A DNA stretch of 64,000 nucleotides, taken from CAJQQK01 sp049116495 (lineage in GTDB: Bacteria > Pseudomonadota > Alphaproteobacteria > Rhizobiales > Hyphomicrobiaceae). Positions 1 through 9,029 of this stretch are shown one piece after another (within the stretch, counting starts at the first letter, position 1; the number at the start of each line of letters is the position of its first letter). The DNA lies in NCBI GenBank assembly GCA_049116495.1, contig JAGDYV010000043.1, forward strand, positions 1 to 64,000. The letters run 5' to 3'. Under the pieces are notes generated by a model. That model was not told where the DNA came from, did not search any database, and was given only the letters and a program-made list of their open reading frames with translations. The translations under genes and the position numbers were made by a program.

Positions 1-185
1 AATGCGGCTTCTGCACGCCGGGTATGCTGATGGCCGCCAAGTCGCTGCTGCGTCGAAACCCCAACCCCAGCCGCGAAGACGTCATAGAGGCCATATCCGG
101 TAACCTGTGCCGCTGTACCGGCTACGAAACGATTGTCGAAGCGATCCTTGTTGCCGCCGGTCAATCACGCGGGAGGATTGCCTGA
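1..185 (+). CDS. Molybdenum hydroxylase [2Fe-2S] small subunit, C-terminal end (partial)
   Basis: The reading frame is open from the window edge to a TGA at 183-185, giving about 60 residues. It contains CGFCTPGM followed by NLCRCTGY. These two cysteine pairs bind the second [2Fe-2S] cluster in the small subunit of the xanthine dehydrogenase / CO dehydrogenase (CoxS) family. The subunit passes electrons from the molybdenum site to FAD. The plant-ferredoxin-like N-terminal domain lies outside the window. The next gene starts inside this stop codon (TGATG), so the two are translationally coupled and form one enzyme complex. The FAD (CoxM-like) subunit is not in view and may lie upstream. Confidence 0.93.
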   Translation, partial: CGFCTPGMLMAAKSLLRRNPNPSREDVIEAISGNLCRCTGYETIVEAILVAAGQSRGRIA

Positions 186-2077
186 TGTCATCCATTGAGT
201 TTCGCAAGGATTTGTTCGCCGATGAGCGCGACGACAATCTCAACGAAATTGGCAAGCCGACGATCCGCCAAGACATTCGCGGACACGTCACGGCGCGGTC
301 TCCGTTCTTCGACGATCACTTGTTCGATGGCTTGCTGCATCTGCGCTGCGTTCGCTCACCGCATCACCATGCGCGCATCCGCTCCGTCGATACGTCAGCG
401 GCTGAGCGTATGCCCGGTGTGCGCCGTGTGATTCTGCCGAAAGATGTACCGAACAATCTCAATACGCTGCTGTCTCTGATCGGCTTTGGCAAGGACGATG
501 AGGCGCTGCTGCAGGGCAACAAAGTTGCCTATCGTGGCGAAGCGGTCGCGGCGATCGTCGCCGACACGGAACGACAGGCACGTGATGCTGTCGCTGCGGT
601 CAAGGTCGATTACGAAGTTCTCGCCCACATCCTCGATGTTGAAGAGGCGCTGAAACCCAACGCGCCGACCGTCAACGACACATGGCCCAACAATACGTTC
701 GACTACCATGACATGTACGACCATCAGAAGCTGCGGTTCGGTGACGTCGAGGCGGGCTTTGCGGCAGCGGATCACATCATTGAGGGCGAGTACCAGATGT
801 CGCCGATCGAGCAGGCGCCGATGGAAACATGTGGTGCCATTGCCGCACCGGAAATCAATGATCGCTATGTTTGTTACACCTCGACGCAGGCATTGTTCTT
901 CTCGCTTGGCACGACGGCGAAACTCCTCGACCTGCCATCATCGAGATTGCATTTCATCGGCGGTACGGTCGGTGGGGGGTTCGGCGGCAAAGTCGACAGC
1001 TTGCACGAACCACTGGCGGTGCTCGGTGCCATGCTTACGGGCGCGCCGGTCAAATACACGTTTGACCGGGCCGAGGAGATGCAGGTCGGTGCGCCGCGCG
1101 GCGCAGAGCGTTGGCGTCTCAAGGATGGGGTCATGAATGACGGCACCATCGTCGCACGCCAGTTCACAGGCTTCTTTGATTCAGGTGCCTACACGCGTCT
1201 GTCGTCCTACGCGATCCAGAAATCAACCGGTCATTTGCCGGGTCCCTATTCGATCCCCAATGTCGCGTCGAACATCTACTGTGTCTACACCAACCGCACA
1301 CCGGCAACGGCGATGCGCGGTTTCGGCATTACCGGTGTCGACTTTGCCATTGAGTGCCACATGGACAAGGTGGCCGAAACCGTCGCCATGAACCCGATCG
1401 ATTTGCGCATCAAGAATGCATACCGCGACGGTGATATGAAGGCCCATCGCCGTCTTGCAAAGAACACCGCGCTGATTGAGTGTTGTCAGGTTGCAGCGCA
1501 GAAGGCAGGCTGGTCGATTGGCGACGAGGTATCGGTTCAGTCCAGTCTCGTCGGTGGTGCCGGCGTGAAGGCGCAGATCCCCGAAACCGTCATCGATGAT
1601 GTCGGAAAGATCGGCGAGCGCCAGCGCACGACAATTCCACTCGACCCGAGCGCGACATCGGGCCAGCGCCGGACGCTGCCGGCCGGCACACAGGGTGTGC
1701 CGATCGAAGCCGCGCCGCCGCAGCGCGATGACATGCTCATCGAACCGTCACGGCTCGGGCACCGGCCGGGCACGGCGGGGCCTGTCACAACGCCGCAATC
1801 GCAAACGATAGCGCCGGTAGCGCCGCCGCGCCCATCGCCAGCCCATGCCCCGCCGCCAGTTGCTTCGCCACCGCCTCAGGCGCCATCGCAATCGGCCTTC
1901 GCAACTCCTTCCGGTGAGCGTCAGCAGACGGCGCCGCCGCAAGCGTCGCCAACGCCGTCCAATGACCAACCTGCACCGGCGGCTCAGCCCGAACCCTATA
2001 AGCCCAGTGAGCCATTTCAGCGCGGCGTCAGGCGTCCCGGCGCTTCGCCCTTTATATCCGGTACGAGGAGGCGCTGA
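185..2077 (+). CDS. Molybdenum hydroxylase large subunit, N-terminal half with a proline-rich tail
   Basis: This 630-residue protein starts at the ATG at 185, preceded by GGGAGGA at 171-177. Residues from about 20 to 445 match the aldehyde oxidase/xanthine dehydrogenase large subunit: a hammerhead domain, then the first molybdopterin-binding domain with VGGGFGGK and AMRGFG motifs. The homology stops just after an AGW motif near 1515. The remaining 180 or so residues (about 1530-2074) are low-complexity, rich in Pro, Ala, Gln and Ser, and end in basic residues. The second molybdopterin-binding domain, normally fused, is the next gene. The CSFR loop of form I CO dehydrogenase is absent, so this is more likely a hydroxylase of an aldehyde or N-heterocycle. 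Substrate is unknown. Confidence 0.9.
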   Translation: MSSIEFRKDLFADERDDNLNEIGKPTIRQDIRGHVTARSPFFDDHLFDGLLHLRCVRSPHHHARIRSVDTSAAERMPGVRRVILPKDVPNNLNTLLSLIGFGKDDEALLQGNKVAYRGEAVAAIVADTERQARDAVAAVKVDYEVLAHILDVEEALKPNAPTVNDTWPNNTFDYHDMYDHQKLRFGDVEAGFAAADHIIEGEYQMSPIEQAPMETCGAIAAPEINDRYVCYTSTQALFFSLGTTAKLLDLPSSRLHFIGGTVGGGFGGKVDSLHEPLAVLGAMLTGAPVKYTFDRAEEMQVGAPRGAERWRLKDGVMNDGTIVARQFTGFFDSGAYTRLSSYAIQKSTGHLPGPYSIPNVASNIYCVYTNRTPATAMRGFGITGVDFAIECHMDKVAETVAMNPIDLRIKNAYRDGDMKAHRRLAKNTALIECCQVAAQKAGWSIGDEVSVQSSLVGGAGVKAQIPETVIDDVGKIGERQRTTIPLDPSATSGQRRTLPAGTQGVPIEAAPPQRDDMLIEPSRLGHRPGTAGPVTTPQSQTIAPVAPPRPSPAHAPPPVASPPPQAPSQSAFATPSGERQQTAPPQASPTPSNDQPAPAAQPEPYKPSEPFQRGVRRPGASPFISGTRRR

Positions 2078-2079
2078 AC

Positions 2080-3102
2080 ATGACCGTTCACAAAGGCCGC
2101 GGCTTCGCCTGCATCAACTATCCGATCGGCATGAACCTTGGCGGCGATCCGAGCCAGGCGCTGGTTCATTCGACTCCTGACGGCAAGTTCATGGTGTCAC
2201 TGTCATCGATCGATCTCGGCCAAGGCATGAAATCAGTGACCCGCCAGATCGCCGCCGAGACTCTCGGCGTGCCGGTCGCAGATGTCTATGTCGACACCGC
2301 CGACAGCGATACCGGCCCGCATTGCATGGGCTCGTTTGCGTCGCGCGGCACCCACCGGGTCGGCAACGCGGTGATCCGTGCCGCCAATGAGGCGCGCCAA
2401 CAACTGCTTGAAGCAGCGGCCGAAGAACTCGAGGTCAACGCCTCGGATCTCGATACCGATGGTGCCGGCAACATTCACGTAAAAGGCGCGCCGGGCCGTT
2501 CGATCACGGTCGCCGAAACCGCGATTGCAGCGCAGTTCAAACAGGGTCGGACCCTGTCCGGGCGCGGCATATTTCTTATCCCGCCTTCCGGCGTCGACCC
2601 TGATACCGGCGAGATGTCGACTGTCTCATGTTTTGCCCATGCCGCCCTCATTGTCGATCTCGAAGTCGACGACGAGACAGGCGAGGTAGAGGTGACCGAA
2701 ATCAATTCGGCCTATGAAGTTGGCCGCGCCCTCAATCCGAAGCTCGTCGAACAGCAACTGATCGGTGGTGCTTGGATGGGCGTCTCGCACGCGCTCTATG
2801 AGACAACCGAACCCTACTACCCATCGCGTGAACACGGTCCGGAAGACTTCAATACCTACCTCATGCCCGGGCCGGGCGACATCGTGAACCACAACATTGC
2901 CGTTTTGGAGCGCCCTGCAGAAGATGCTCCATTTGGCGGTAAAGGCCCAGGCGAGATGTGCGCCAACCCGGTCCTGCCGGCGATCGCCAACGCAGTCTAC
3001 AACGCCGTCGGCGTGCGCTGCGATACGCTTCCGATCACGCCGGAAAAAGTACTGCGCGGCATCCAGGCCAACGGTGGCGCCCGCCCACGGGGAGGCCGCT
3101 AG
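2080..3102 (+). CDS. Molybdenum hydroxylase large subunit, C-terminal half (MoCoBD_2)
   Basis: This 340-residue protein is the second molybdopterin-binding domain of the xanthine dehydrogenase family. It opens with KGRGFACINYPIG and has QGMKSVTRQIAAETLG, then FGGKGPGEMCANP near the end. The Glu in GKGPGE corresponds to the catalytic base of the family. It has its own strong ribosome binding site (GAGGAGG, 2065-2071) eight bases before the ATG and two bases after the upstream stop. It therefore looks like a true separate subunit rather than a frameshift remnant. It must pair with the 185-2077 product to form a complete active site. Confidence 0.9.
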   Translation: MTVHKGRGFACINYPIGMNLGGDPSQALVHSTPDGKFMVSLSSIDLGQGMKSVTRQIAAETLGVPVADVYVDTADSDTGPHCMGSFASRGTHRVGNAVIRAANEARQQLLEAAAEELEVNASDLDTDGAGNIHVKGAPGRSITVAETAIAAQFKQGRTLSGRGIFLIPPSGVDPDTGEMSTVSCFAHAALIVDLEVDDETGEVEVTEINSAYEVGRALNPKLVEQQLIGGAWMGVSHALYETTEPYYPSREHGPEDFNTYLMPGPGDIVNHNIAVLERPAEDAPFGGKGPGEMCANPVLPAIANAVYNAVGVRCDTLPITPEKVLRGIQANGGARPRGGR

Positions 3103-3105
3103 CTT

Positions 3106-3987
3106 ATGGCCGTGCGCTCGTCCATCGTTGGCATTGATAGCCCCGCCGTGCTGCGCGATGCGCTCTCAAGTGCACAGTACATCGCTGATGACGGCCTTGC
3201 CACATCGGCCTACCTGGCTCTCGCGCTGGGCAAGCCCTTGCTGCTAGAGGGGGCGCCTGGTGTCGGCAAGACCGAGGCTGCCAAGGCGATGGGCGCCGTC
3301 CTTGGGCGCCAGGTCATTCGGCTGCAATGCTTCGAAGGAATTGAGGCAACGGCCGCGCTCTATGAGTGGAACTATCCGCGCCAGATGCTGGCGATCCGTC
3401 AGGCCGGCGACGCCTACGTCAACATCTATGCCGACGAGTATCTTCTGGAACGCCCCCTACTCGAAGTGCTGCGCGCGCCAACAAACTCGATCCTCCTGAT
3501 CGACGAGATCGACCGGTCCGATCACGAGTTCGAAGCGTTCCTGCTCGAGTTCCTCTCCGATTTTGCCATTTCTATCCCTGAGATCGGAACGGTCCGCGCC
3601 GCACAGCAGCCAGTTGTCGTCCTTACCTCGAACCGCACGCGCGATCTCCACGAAGCGCTCCGCCGCCGCTGTGTCTACCACTGGATCGATTATCCGGACG
3701 CTGCGCTCGAAGCCGAAATCGTGATGATGCGCGCCAGTAGCGTGGTGCGCGAGACGGCTGACAAAGTCGTCCGTGCGGTGACGCATTTGCGTGCGGAACC
3801 GTTGGCCAAGCCGCCGGGCGTAGCCGAGACGGTGGAGTGGGCGGAAGCCGCGACGTTGCTCAATTCTCAGGGCGCGGCTTGGCCCGAAGCCTTTCGCCGC
3901 GCCATCGGCGTTGCGCTCAAAGACCATGATGACCTCAATTATATGGACCCGCGCCTCGATGCGATCATTGCGGAGGCGGCCGCATGA
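3106..3987 (+). CDS. CoxD-like MoxR-family AAA+ ATPase
   Basis: The 293-residue protein has a Walker A (GAPGVGKT, about residues 50-57), a Walker B (LLIDEIDR) and a sensor region (VVLTSNRTRDLHEALRRRC) typical of MoxR ATPases. In the cox cluster, CoxD with CoxE matures the molybdenum site by inserting the sulfido ligand or related steps. A GGGAGG sequence about ten bases upstream supports the start. It directly follows the split large subunit and overlaps the VWA gene by four bases (ATGA), so it is very likely the dedicated maturation ATPase of this enzyme. Confidence 0.9.
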   Translation: MAVRSSIVGIDSPAVLRDALSSAQYIADDGLATSAYLALALGKPLLLEGAPGVGKTEAAKAMGAVLGRQVIRLQCFEGIEATAALYEWNYPRQMLAIRQAGDAYVNIYADEYLLERPLLEVLRAPTNSILLIDEIDRSDHEFEAFLLEFLSDFAISIPEIGTVRAAQQPVVVLTSNRTRDLHEALRRRCVYHWIDYPDAALEAEIVMMRASSVVRETADKVVRAVTHLRAEPLAKPPGVAETVEWAEAATLLNSQGAAWPEAFRRAIGVALKDHDDLNYMDPRLDAIIAEAAA

Positions 3988-5090
3988 CCCTTCCGCAAGC
4001 GGCTCGGCCATTCGTTGATTTCGTGCGTTTGCTGCGCGCGCACGGTTTTATCGTTTCGCCGGATCAAACGCAGGGGTTCATTGCCGCCGTCGGTCTGCTC
4101 GGCCCCAAAGGCATGATCGATATCAATCGCGCCGCCCGCGCGATGCTGGCGATTCCGTACGAGCGCGATGTGGAGTTTGACGCCCTGTTCCGTGCATTCT
4201 TCATGGGTCAGATAACGTCCGCTCCAATCGAAGGGGCAGATGACGAGGACGACGTCGATGCCTATGAGCCAACCGGTGATCAGGGCGCAGACGTCGCAGC
4301 GGACGATGATGAATCTGAGGTTGGCGATGAGGCCGTCAGCGTCGAGCGCCTCGGCCAGCGCCGTTTTGTCGAACGTGACGTCAGTGGGGTCCTGCAACAG
4401 TTCGCACGTCTGGCGCCTGATGCACTGCCCCGCCGGCGGTCCTATCGACGGACGCCGAGCCGACATGGCAAAGTCATCAATATGCGCAAGACCATGCGTG
4501 ACGCAGTGCGCCGCGACGGCGAGATTTTCACGCTGTCGCGCCTGCGCCGAAAGACACGACAACGCCCGATCCTGCTGTTGCTCGACGTTTCCGGGTCGAT
4601 GTCGGAACAAAGCGACGCCACCATGCGCTTTGCCCAGGTCTTGGCGCAAGCAGCGGATCGCCTGGAAGCGTTTACACTTGGGACGCGCCTGACGCGCATC
4701 ACGCCAGCGCTCAGAACCCGCCAGCCGGACCAGGCCCTCGCCCGCGTTAGTGCGCTCGTTTCCGACTTCGATGGCGGCACGCGTCTTGGTGATGCGCTGC
4801 AGGCTTTCCTGTCGGTGCCGCGCTTTGCGAGCCGAGCGCGTGGCGCCTTTGTCATCATTGTGTCGGATGGTCTTGAGCGCGGCACACCGGACGCCATGGT
4901 CAACGCGGTCTGGCGCCTTTCGCGCATGGCGTGGCGGTTCGATTGGCTGACACCGCTTGCTTCAGACGACGACTTCACGCCCGAAACCGACGCCCTTCTA
5001 CAGGTCCGCCCCTATCTTGATCGCATCGCGAGCAGTCGGGATATCGAGGCGATCTGCCACAACGTCCTAAATCTTGCGAGGGCCGCATGA
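3984..5090 (+). CDS. CoxE-like VWA domain protein
   Basis: This 368-residue protein has an acidic, Asp/Glu-rich stretch around residues 85-120. A C-terminal von Willebrand A domain carries an intact MIDAS: LLLDVSGSMS, then DGGTRLGDAL, then IIVSDGLERG. This is the layout of CoxE, the partner of the CoxD ATPase in maturation of molybdenum hydroxylases. It starts in the stop codon of the ATPase gene, and its own stop overlaps the start of the next gene (ATGA at 5087). It is distinct in sequence from the second VWA protein at 53422-54768. Confidence 0.9.
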   Translation: MTLPQAARPFVDFVRLLRAHGFIVSPDQTQGFIAAVGLLGPKGMIDINRAARAMLAIPYERDVEFDALFRAFFMGQITSAPIEGADDEDDVDAYEPTGDQGADVAADDDESEVGDEAVSVERLGQRRFVERDVSGVLQQFARLAPDALPRRRSYRRTPSRHGKVINMRKTMRDAVRRDGEIFTLSRLRRKTRQRPILLLLDVSGSMSEQSDATMRFAQVLAQAADRLEAFTLGTRLTRITPALRTRQPDQALARVSALVSDFDGGTRLGDALQAFLSVPRFASRARGAFVIIVSDGLERGTPDAMVNAVWRLSRMAWRFDWLTPLASDDDFTPETDALLQVRPYLDRIASSRDIEAICHNVLNLARAA

Positions 5091-5962
5091 TCGATGCACA
5101 TCACCACATCTGGATCCAAAAAGACCTGCCCTGGCTGCTCGGTCCCGAAGTGCCTCGGATATTCGGGCCCTACGGCGCCATCAAACGTGACTATCTCATC
5201 GAGGAATTCCTTGAGGACATCAAGGGCGCAGGAGTCGAGAAGTCCGTCTATATTCAGGCCAACTGGGCGCCCAACTGGTTCGAAGACGAAGTTGCCTGGG
5301 TCCAATCAGTCAGTGACGCGAGCGGCTGGCCGCATGGCATTGTCGGTTATGCCGATTTCACTGTCGATACCGTTCGCCCGCAGCTTGATCGATTAAAGAA
5401 ATACCCTCTGATGCGCGGTATTCGACAGCAGTTTCACTGGCACGAAAATCCGCTGTACCGGTTCGCTGCGACGCCCGATGTATGTGCAAACAAATCCGTT
5501 CAAACCAACATTGCAGCACTGGCCGATTACGGCTGGACATTTGATCTCCAGGTCTTTGTTGGTCAGATGGATAGCGCCATCGAACTCGTCAAAGCCTGTC
5601 CGCAGGTCACGTTCATTCTGCAGCATGCCGGTATGCCGGAAGACCGCAGCCCGGATGGCATGCGTGCCTGGCGCGAAGCGATGACGCGGCTGGCGGCTTG
5701 CGAAAACGCGACATCGAAGCTGTCAGCGTTTGGTACCTTCATTCACCGCAACGATCCGGATTTCATCGCCGAAATGCTCCATTCCACTGTCGAGATTTTT
5801 GGCGCCGAGCGTTGCCTGTTCGGATCGAACTTTCCGATCGAGAAGATCTGGACCGCCTATGGCCCACTCATCCAGGCATTTAAGAATGCCGCTGCCAGCC
5901 TGCCGGAAGATCAGCAACGGGCGATCTTTCACGATACCGCTGAGCGCGTTTATCGCCTCTGA
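5087..5962 (+). CDS. Amidohydrolase family 2 (TIM-barrel) metal-dependent hydrolase
   Basis: The 291-residue protein begins with MIDAHHHIW, the metal-binding HxH of amidohydrolase-2 enzymes such as lactonases and decarboxylases acting on aromatic or sugar-acid intermediates. Later motifs are FILQHAGMPED and LFGSNFPIEK, the latter carrying the usual family Asn/Pro context near the C-terminus. The length is typical. It overlaps the VWA gene by four bases and has GAGGG just upstream, so it belongs to the molybdenum hydroxylase operon. A likely role is opening a lactone or cleaving an amide after the oxidation step. The substrate cannot be read from sequence. Confidence 0.85.
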   Translation: MIDAHHHIWIQKDLPWLLGPEVPRIFGPYGAIKRDYLIEEFLEDIKGAGVEKSVYIQANWAPNWFEDEVAWVQSVSDASGWPHGIVGYADFTVDTVRPQLDRLKKYPLMRGIRQQFHWHENPLYRFAATPDVCANKSVQTNIAALADYGWTFDLQVFVGQMDSAIELVKACPQVTFILQHAGMPEDRSPDGMRAWREAMTRLAACENATSKLSAFGTFIHRNDPDFIAEMLHSTVEIFGAERCLFGSNFPIEKIWTAYGPLIQAFKNAAASLPEDQQRAIFHDTAERVYRL

Positions 5963-6029
5963 CCAAACCATCGCGGACTGAGATCCACTCGGTCGCACCA
6001 ACAAACGAGACGTACGAAGGAAGGAAACC

Positions 6030-6878
6030 ATGGCCCTCACGATCCACATCCTCGACTACGGAGATATCGAACTGGAAACGAGCTTCCTCGTTCTGGGTCA
6101 CGAATGCGGCCGCGCACGCCGCGTTCCCGTATACGGCTTCCTGATTCTCGGCGGCAGCTATCCGATCATCGTTGATACCGGCTATCGCGACAACGCGATC
6201 ATGGAATCGCTTGGTATGCGCGGTCTCCAGTTCCACGACAACATGATCGAGAACCAACTTGCCCAGCATGGTCTCAAGCCGGGTGATATCCGCTACATCC
6301 TGCACACGCACCTGCATATCGATCATGCCGGCAAGGACGACAAGTTCCCGATGAATACGACGGTTGTGATCAACCGGCGTGAAATGGAGTTCTCGGTTTC
6401 CGGCATCATGTACCCGCAATACCCGAAACCCGACGTCATGCATCTCGTCGAGCGCATCTACGAGCCCGAGGCGATGCGTTTCCTCGACCTCGAGATCACC
6501 GGTGCCGAGGAGATCATTCCCGGTGTCTGGTGTGAACCGGCAGGCGCCCACACCGAAGGTTCTATGAACGTTATCGTCGACACGGCAGAAGGCCTGGCCT
6601 GCATCTGCGGCGACGTGATCTACGACTTTAATGACCAGATTGTGAATCACGTCTACACCAACATGCACATGGAGCCGCGTGTGACCGGCAACCACTCCGG
6701 CTCCAAGCGCGAGGAGAAGGGTGCGATCAAGAAATTGCTCAACAATTATCGCTTTCTCTTGCCGATTCACGATCGCCCGGCGAAAATCGAAAACCAGCAG
6801 GTTGTCGGCCGTCTCGGCATGACCGTGCCGGGACCGATGACGGAAACGCTGCCGGCGCGAAACTGGTTCCCGGTCTAG
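6030..6878 (+). CDS. Metallo-beta-lactamase-fold hydrolase (AHL-lactonase-like)
   Basis: This 282-residue protein has the full zinc-binding motif HTHLHIDHAGKDD (about residues 92-104). Further ligands are likely in GAHTEGSMN and CGDVIYDFND. Its arrangement resembles the N-acyl homoserine lactonase family of the MBL superfamily. AAGGAAGGAAA lies directly before the ATG. With the amidohydrolase upstream and the lactonase-like fusion downstream, it probably hydrolyses a ring or ester intermediate of the same pathway. Quorum quenching is possible, but nothing in the context supports it. Confidence 0.85.
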   Translation: MALTIHILDYGDIELETSFLVLGHECGRARRVPVYGFLILGGSYPIIVDTGYRDNAIMESLGMRGLQFHDNMIENQLAQHGLKPGDIRYILHTHLHIDHAGKDDKFPMNTTVVINRREMEFSVSGIMYPQYPKPDVMHLVERIYEPEAMRFLDLEITGAEEIIPGVWCEPAGAHTEGSMNVIVDTAEGLACICGDVIYDFNDQIVNHVYTNMHMEPRVTGNHSGSKREEKGAIKKLLNNYRFLLPIHDRPAKIENQQVVGRLGMTVPGPMTETLPARNWFPV

Positions 6879-6919
6879 TATTCGTCAAGGGTGAAAAGCA
6901 AACGGCGCTGGATCTGATC

Positions 6920-8512
6920 ATGTCCCACACAGCGAACGATTCAAAGTTCCACGAGCTCATTTACGAATTCGAGCCCGTCAACCGACTCGGCACGGGGTTT
7001 ACATTTACGGAAGGCCCGATCTGGCATCCGCTTGAGAAGCATCTCCTGTTCTCGGACATGCCCGGCGATGTGCGGCGGCGATGGACACCGGACGGCACGG
7101 TCGCCGAAATCCAGCGTCCGTCCAACAAAGCCAACGGCCTGACCTATGATGCGGATTTGAACTTGTTGGTCTGTGAACACTCCACCAGTTCCGTCGTCCG
7201 TTTGCGTCCGGACGGAACACGCGAAGTGCTTTGCACGCATTTCGAAGGCAAGGAACTCAACTCGCCCAACGACATCATCGTGCGCGCCAACGGCGCAATC
7301 TACTTCACTGATCCGACCTATGGGCGCATGCCGCACTTCGGCGTCGAGCGACCGACGCAACTGGGTTTTCAAGGCGTCTACATGCTGGCACCGGGACATC
7401 GCCCAGGCGATGAGCCAACGCTGGTCAGTGAGCGCTACATGTTCACGCAACCCAACGGATTGTGCCTGTCGCCGTGCGAACGTTTCATGTGGGTGAACGA
7501 TACCGACCAGGCCAACATCCGTTTCTTTGACATCGCAGAAGATGGCCGCCTGACGAACGGGCGACTGTTCGCATCAGGCATCAAGGACGCGCTGAAGCCC
7601 GGGTTGCCGGATGGCATGAAGGCCGACGCGGAGGGCAATGTCTGGGTCACTGCGCCGGGCGGGGTCTGGGTTTATTCATTCCAGGGCCAACTCCTTGGCA
7701 AGCTCGACGTGCCGGAGATGGTCGCCAATCTGCATTGGGGCGGCGACGATTGGAGCACGCTGTTCATGTGCGCGACGACATCGCTCTATTCGGTCAAGAC
7801 CAAGGTCCGCGCGCACATGGAAGCGTTCATGGCGACCAGTGGCGCGGCGCCGGCGCAGATGGTGGCACCTGCATCGACCCAACAAGCATCTGTTTCGTCG
7901 ACTGGGCCGGGTCTGGCGTTCGAACCAGCGCGCACGGCGCTCATCATTCAGGATCTTCAAAACGACGTGATGATCGACGGTGGTGCCTTCGCGGATAGCG
8001 GTTCGCCGCAACATGCGCGCGAGCAGAATGTCGTCGCTAATGTCCGGCGTCTCGCGGATGCCTGCCGGCGCGCCGGTGTCACGGTGATACATGTCTGGAT
8101 GGTGTGCGAACCGGGACATCCGGCGCTCTCGCAACACGCCCCGCTCTTCCAAGGTCTCAAGAGCGCCAATGCCCTCGTGCGTGGCACCTGGGGCGCCGCG
8201 CCGGCGGCAGGCGTGGAACCGCAGGCCAATGACCTGGTCGTCGAAAAAATGTCGATGAGCGCCTGGCAGACAAGTCGCCTCGAAAGCTATCTCAATGGCG
8301 TCGGCATCGACACAATCATCAGCACTGGTGCCTGGACCAACATGAGCGTCGAGCACACGGCCCGAACGGCAGCCGACAAAGGTTACCGCGTTATCGTGCC
8401 GGAAGACGCCTGCTCGACCATGAACGCGGATTGGCATCGCGCATCGCTCGATTTCGCCATGCAGCAGGTTGCGCAAGTCAGCACCGTAGATAAGGTCATT
8501 GCCGCGCTTTGA
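6920..8512 (+). CDS. SMP-30/gluconolactonase - isochorismatase-like fusion, catalytic Cys replaced by Ser
   Basis: This is a 530-residue two-domain protein. Residues about 20-300 form an SMP-30/gluconolactonase beta-propeller (FTFTEGPIWHP, NSPNDIIVRANG, MFTQPNGLCLSP). An Ala/Ser/Thr-rich linker spans about 305-332. Residues 333-530 are an isochorismatase-like hydrolase, with the Asp in LIIQDLQND and the Lys in VVEKMSMSAW. In cysteine hydrolases of this family the nucleophile sits in TNxCVE. Here the sequence is TNMSVEHTAR, so residue 476 is Ser. The fusion suggests successive lactone and amide/ester hydrolysis, but the second domain may be inactive, use Ser, or act like true isochorismatases, which also lack the Cys. 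The ribosome binding site is weak. Confidence 0.85.
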   Translation: MSHTANDSKFHELIYEFEPVNRLGTGFTFTEGPIWHPLEKHLLFSDMPGDVRRRWTPDGTVAEIQRPSNKANGLTYDADLNLLVCEHSTSSVVRLRPDGTREVLCTHFEGKELNSPNDIIVRANGAIYFTDPTYGRMPHFGVERPTQLGFQGVYMLAPGHRPGDEPTLVSERYMFTQPNGLCLSPCERFMWVNDTDQANIRFFDIAEDGRLTNGRLFASGIKDALKPGLPDGMKADAEGNVWVTAPGGVWVYSFQGQLLGKLDVPEMVANLHWGGDDWSTLFMCATTSLYSVKTKVRAHMEAFMATSGAAPAQMVAPASTQQASVSSTGPGLAFEPARTALIIQDLQNDVMIDGGAFADSGSPQHAREQNVVANVRRLADACRRAGVTVIHVWMVCEPGHPALSQHAPLFQGLKSANALVRGTWGAAPAAGVEPQANDLVVEKMSMSAWQTSRLESYLNGVGIDTIISTGAWTNMSVEHTARTAADKGYRVIVPEDACSTMNADWHRASLDFAMQQVAQVSTVDKVIAAL

Positions 8513-9029
8513 CGCCTCATGAGACTGCTGATTTTGTCTGTTAATGATACGATGTTCGCAGTTTCATCGCGTCTGCTGTGGCCAAGCAAAGGGCACATGA
8601 TCTGTTGCTTGAGGTGTGTCATTTTTCGGGAATTTCTTGGGCAAACTCAAAGAGTTCAAACGCACTGCGATGCACAGCGACAAAACCGACGACAGTTTCA
8701 CAGCCATGATCTGCGCCGTCGCTGCAGTCATCAATGGTGCCTGAAACTCAACTGGCCCTAGCGCAGGACGGCTGGCGCACGCCCGACAAATGTCGCGGCC
8801 GCCGCTGCTACAGTTGCGGTTCTTTCAGTCAAGTTCGTGTGTTTTTCCCATTTATGCCGCCAGGGTTTACGCACCGTTCAACTCAAAGATCGCGAGGCCA
8901 CATGATATTTAACTTGACAAGATGGATCACAAAAAGAAAGTTGTCACACAAGTGCCGGCTCGACGCAACTTAATCGAACTGCGCTTCAAATATCATTGTC
9001 AGAAAGATTGATCGCTAGGGAGATCAGAT
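8513..9029. other. Intergenic stretch without a convincing gene
   Basis: No open frame here has family-like sequence. It separates the hydroxylase operon from the TRAP operon, so it probably holds a terminator and the dctP promoter. I see TTGACA at 8914-8919 but no good -10 at the right spacing. An AGGGAGA ribosome binding site (about 9017-9023) serves the gene at 9030. Confidence 0.5.

Noticed and set aside
1..5090. Form I carbon monoxide dehydrogenase (cox) operon
   Set aside because: coxDE-like genes are present, but the large subunit lacks the CSFR active-site loop, so CO oxidation is not supported.
5880..6770. 296-codon minus-strand frame
   Set aside because: Antisense to the metallo-beta-lactamase-fold gene, which carries an intact HxHxDH motif.
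6030..6878. Quorum-quenching AHL lactonase
   Set aside because: The fold fits, but there are no luxI/luxR genes nearby and the operon context is catabolic, so only a general hydrolase call is made.
8914..8919. TTGACA as -35 of a dctP promoter
   Set aside because: No acceptable -10 hexamer at 16-18 bases, so no promoter is called.
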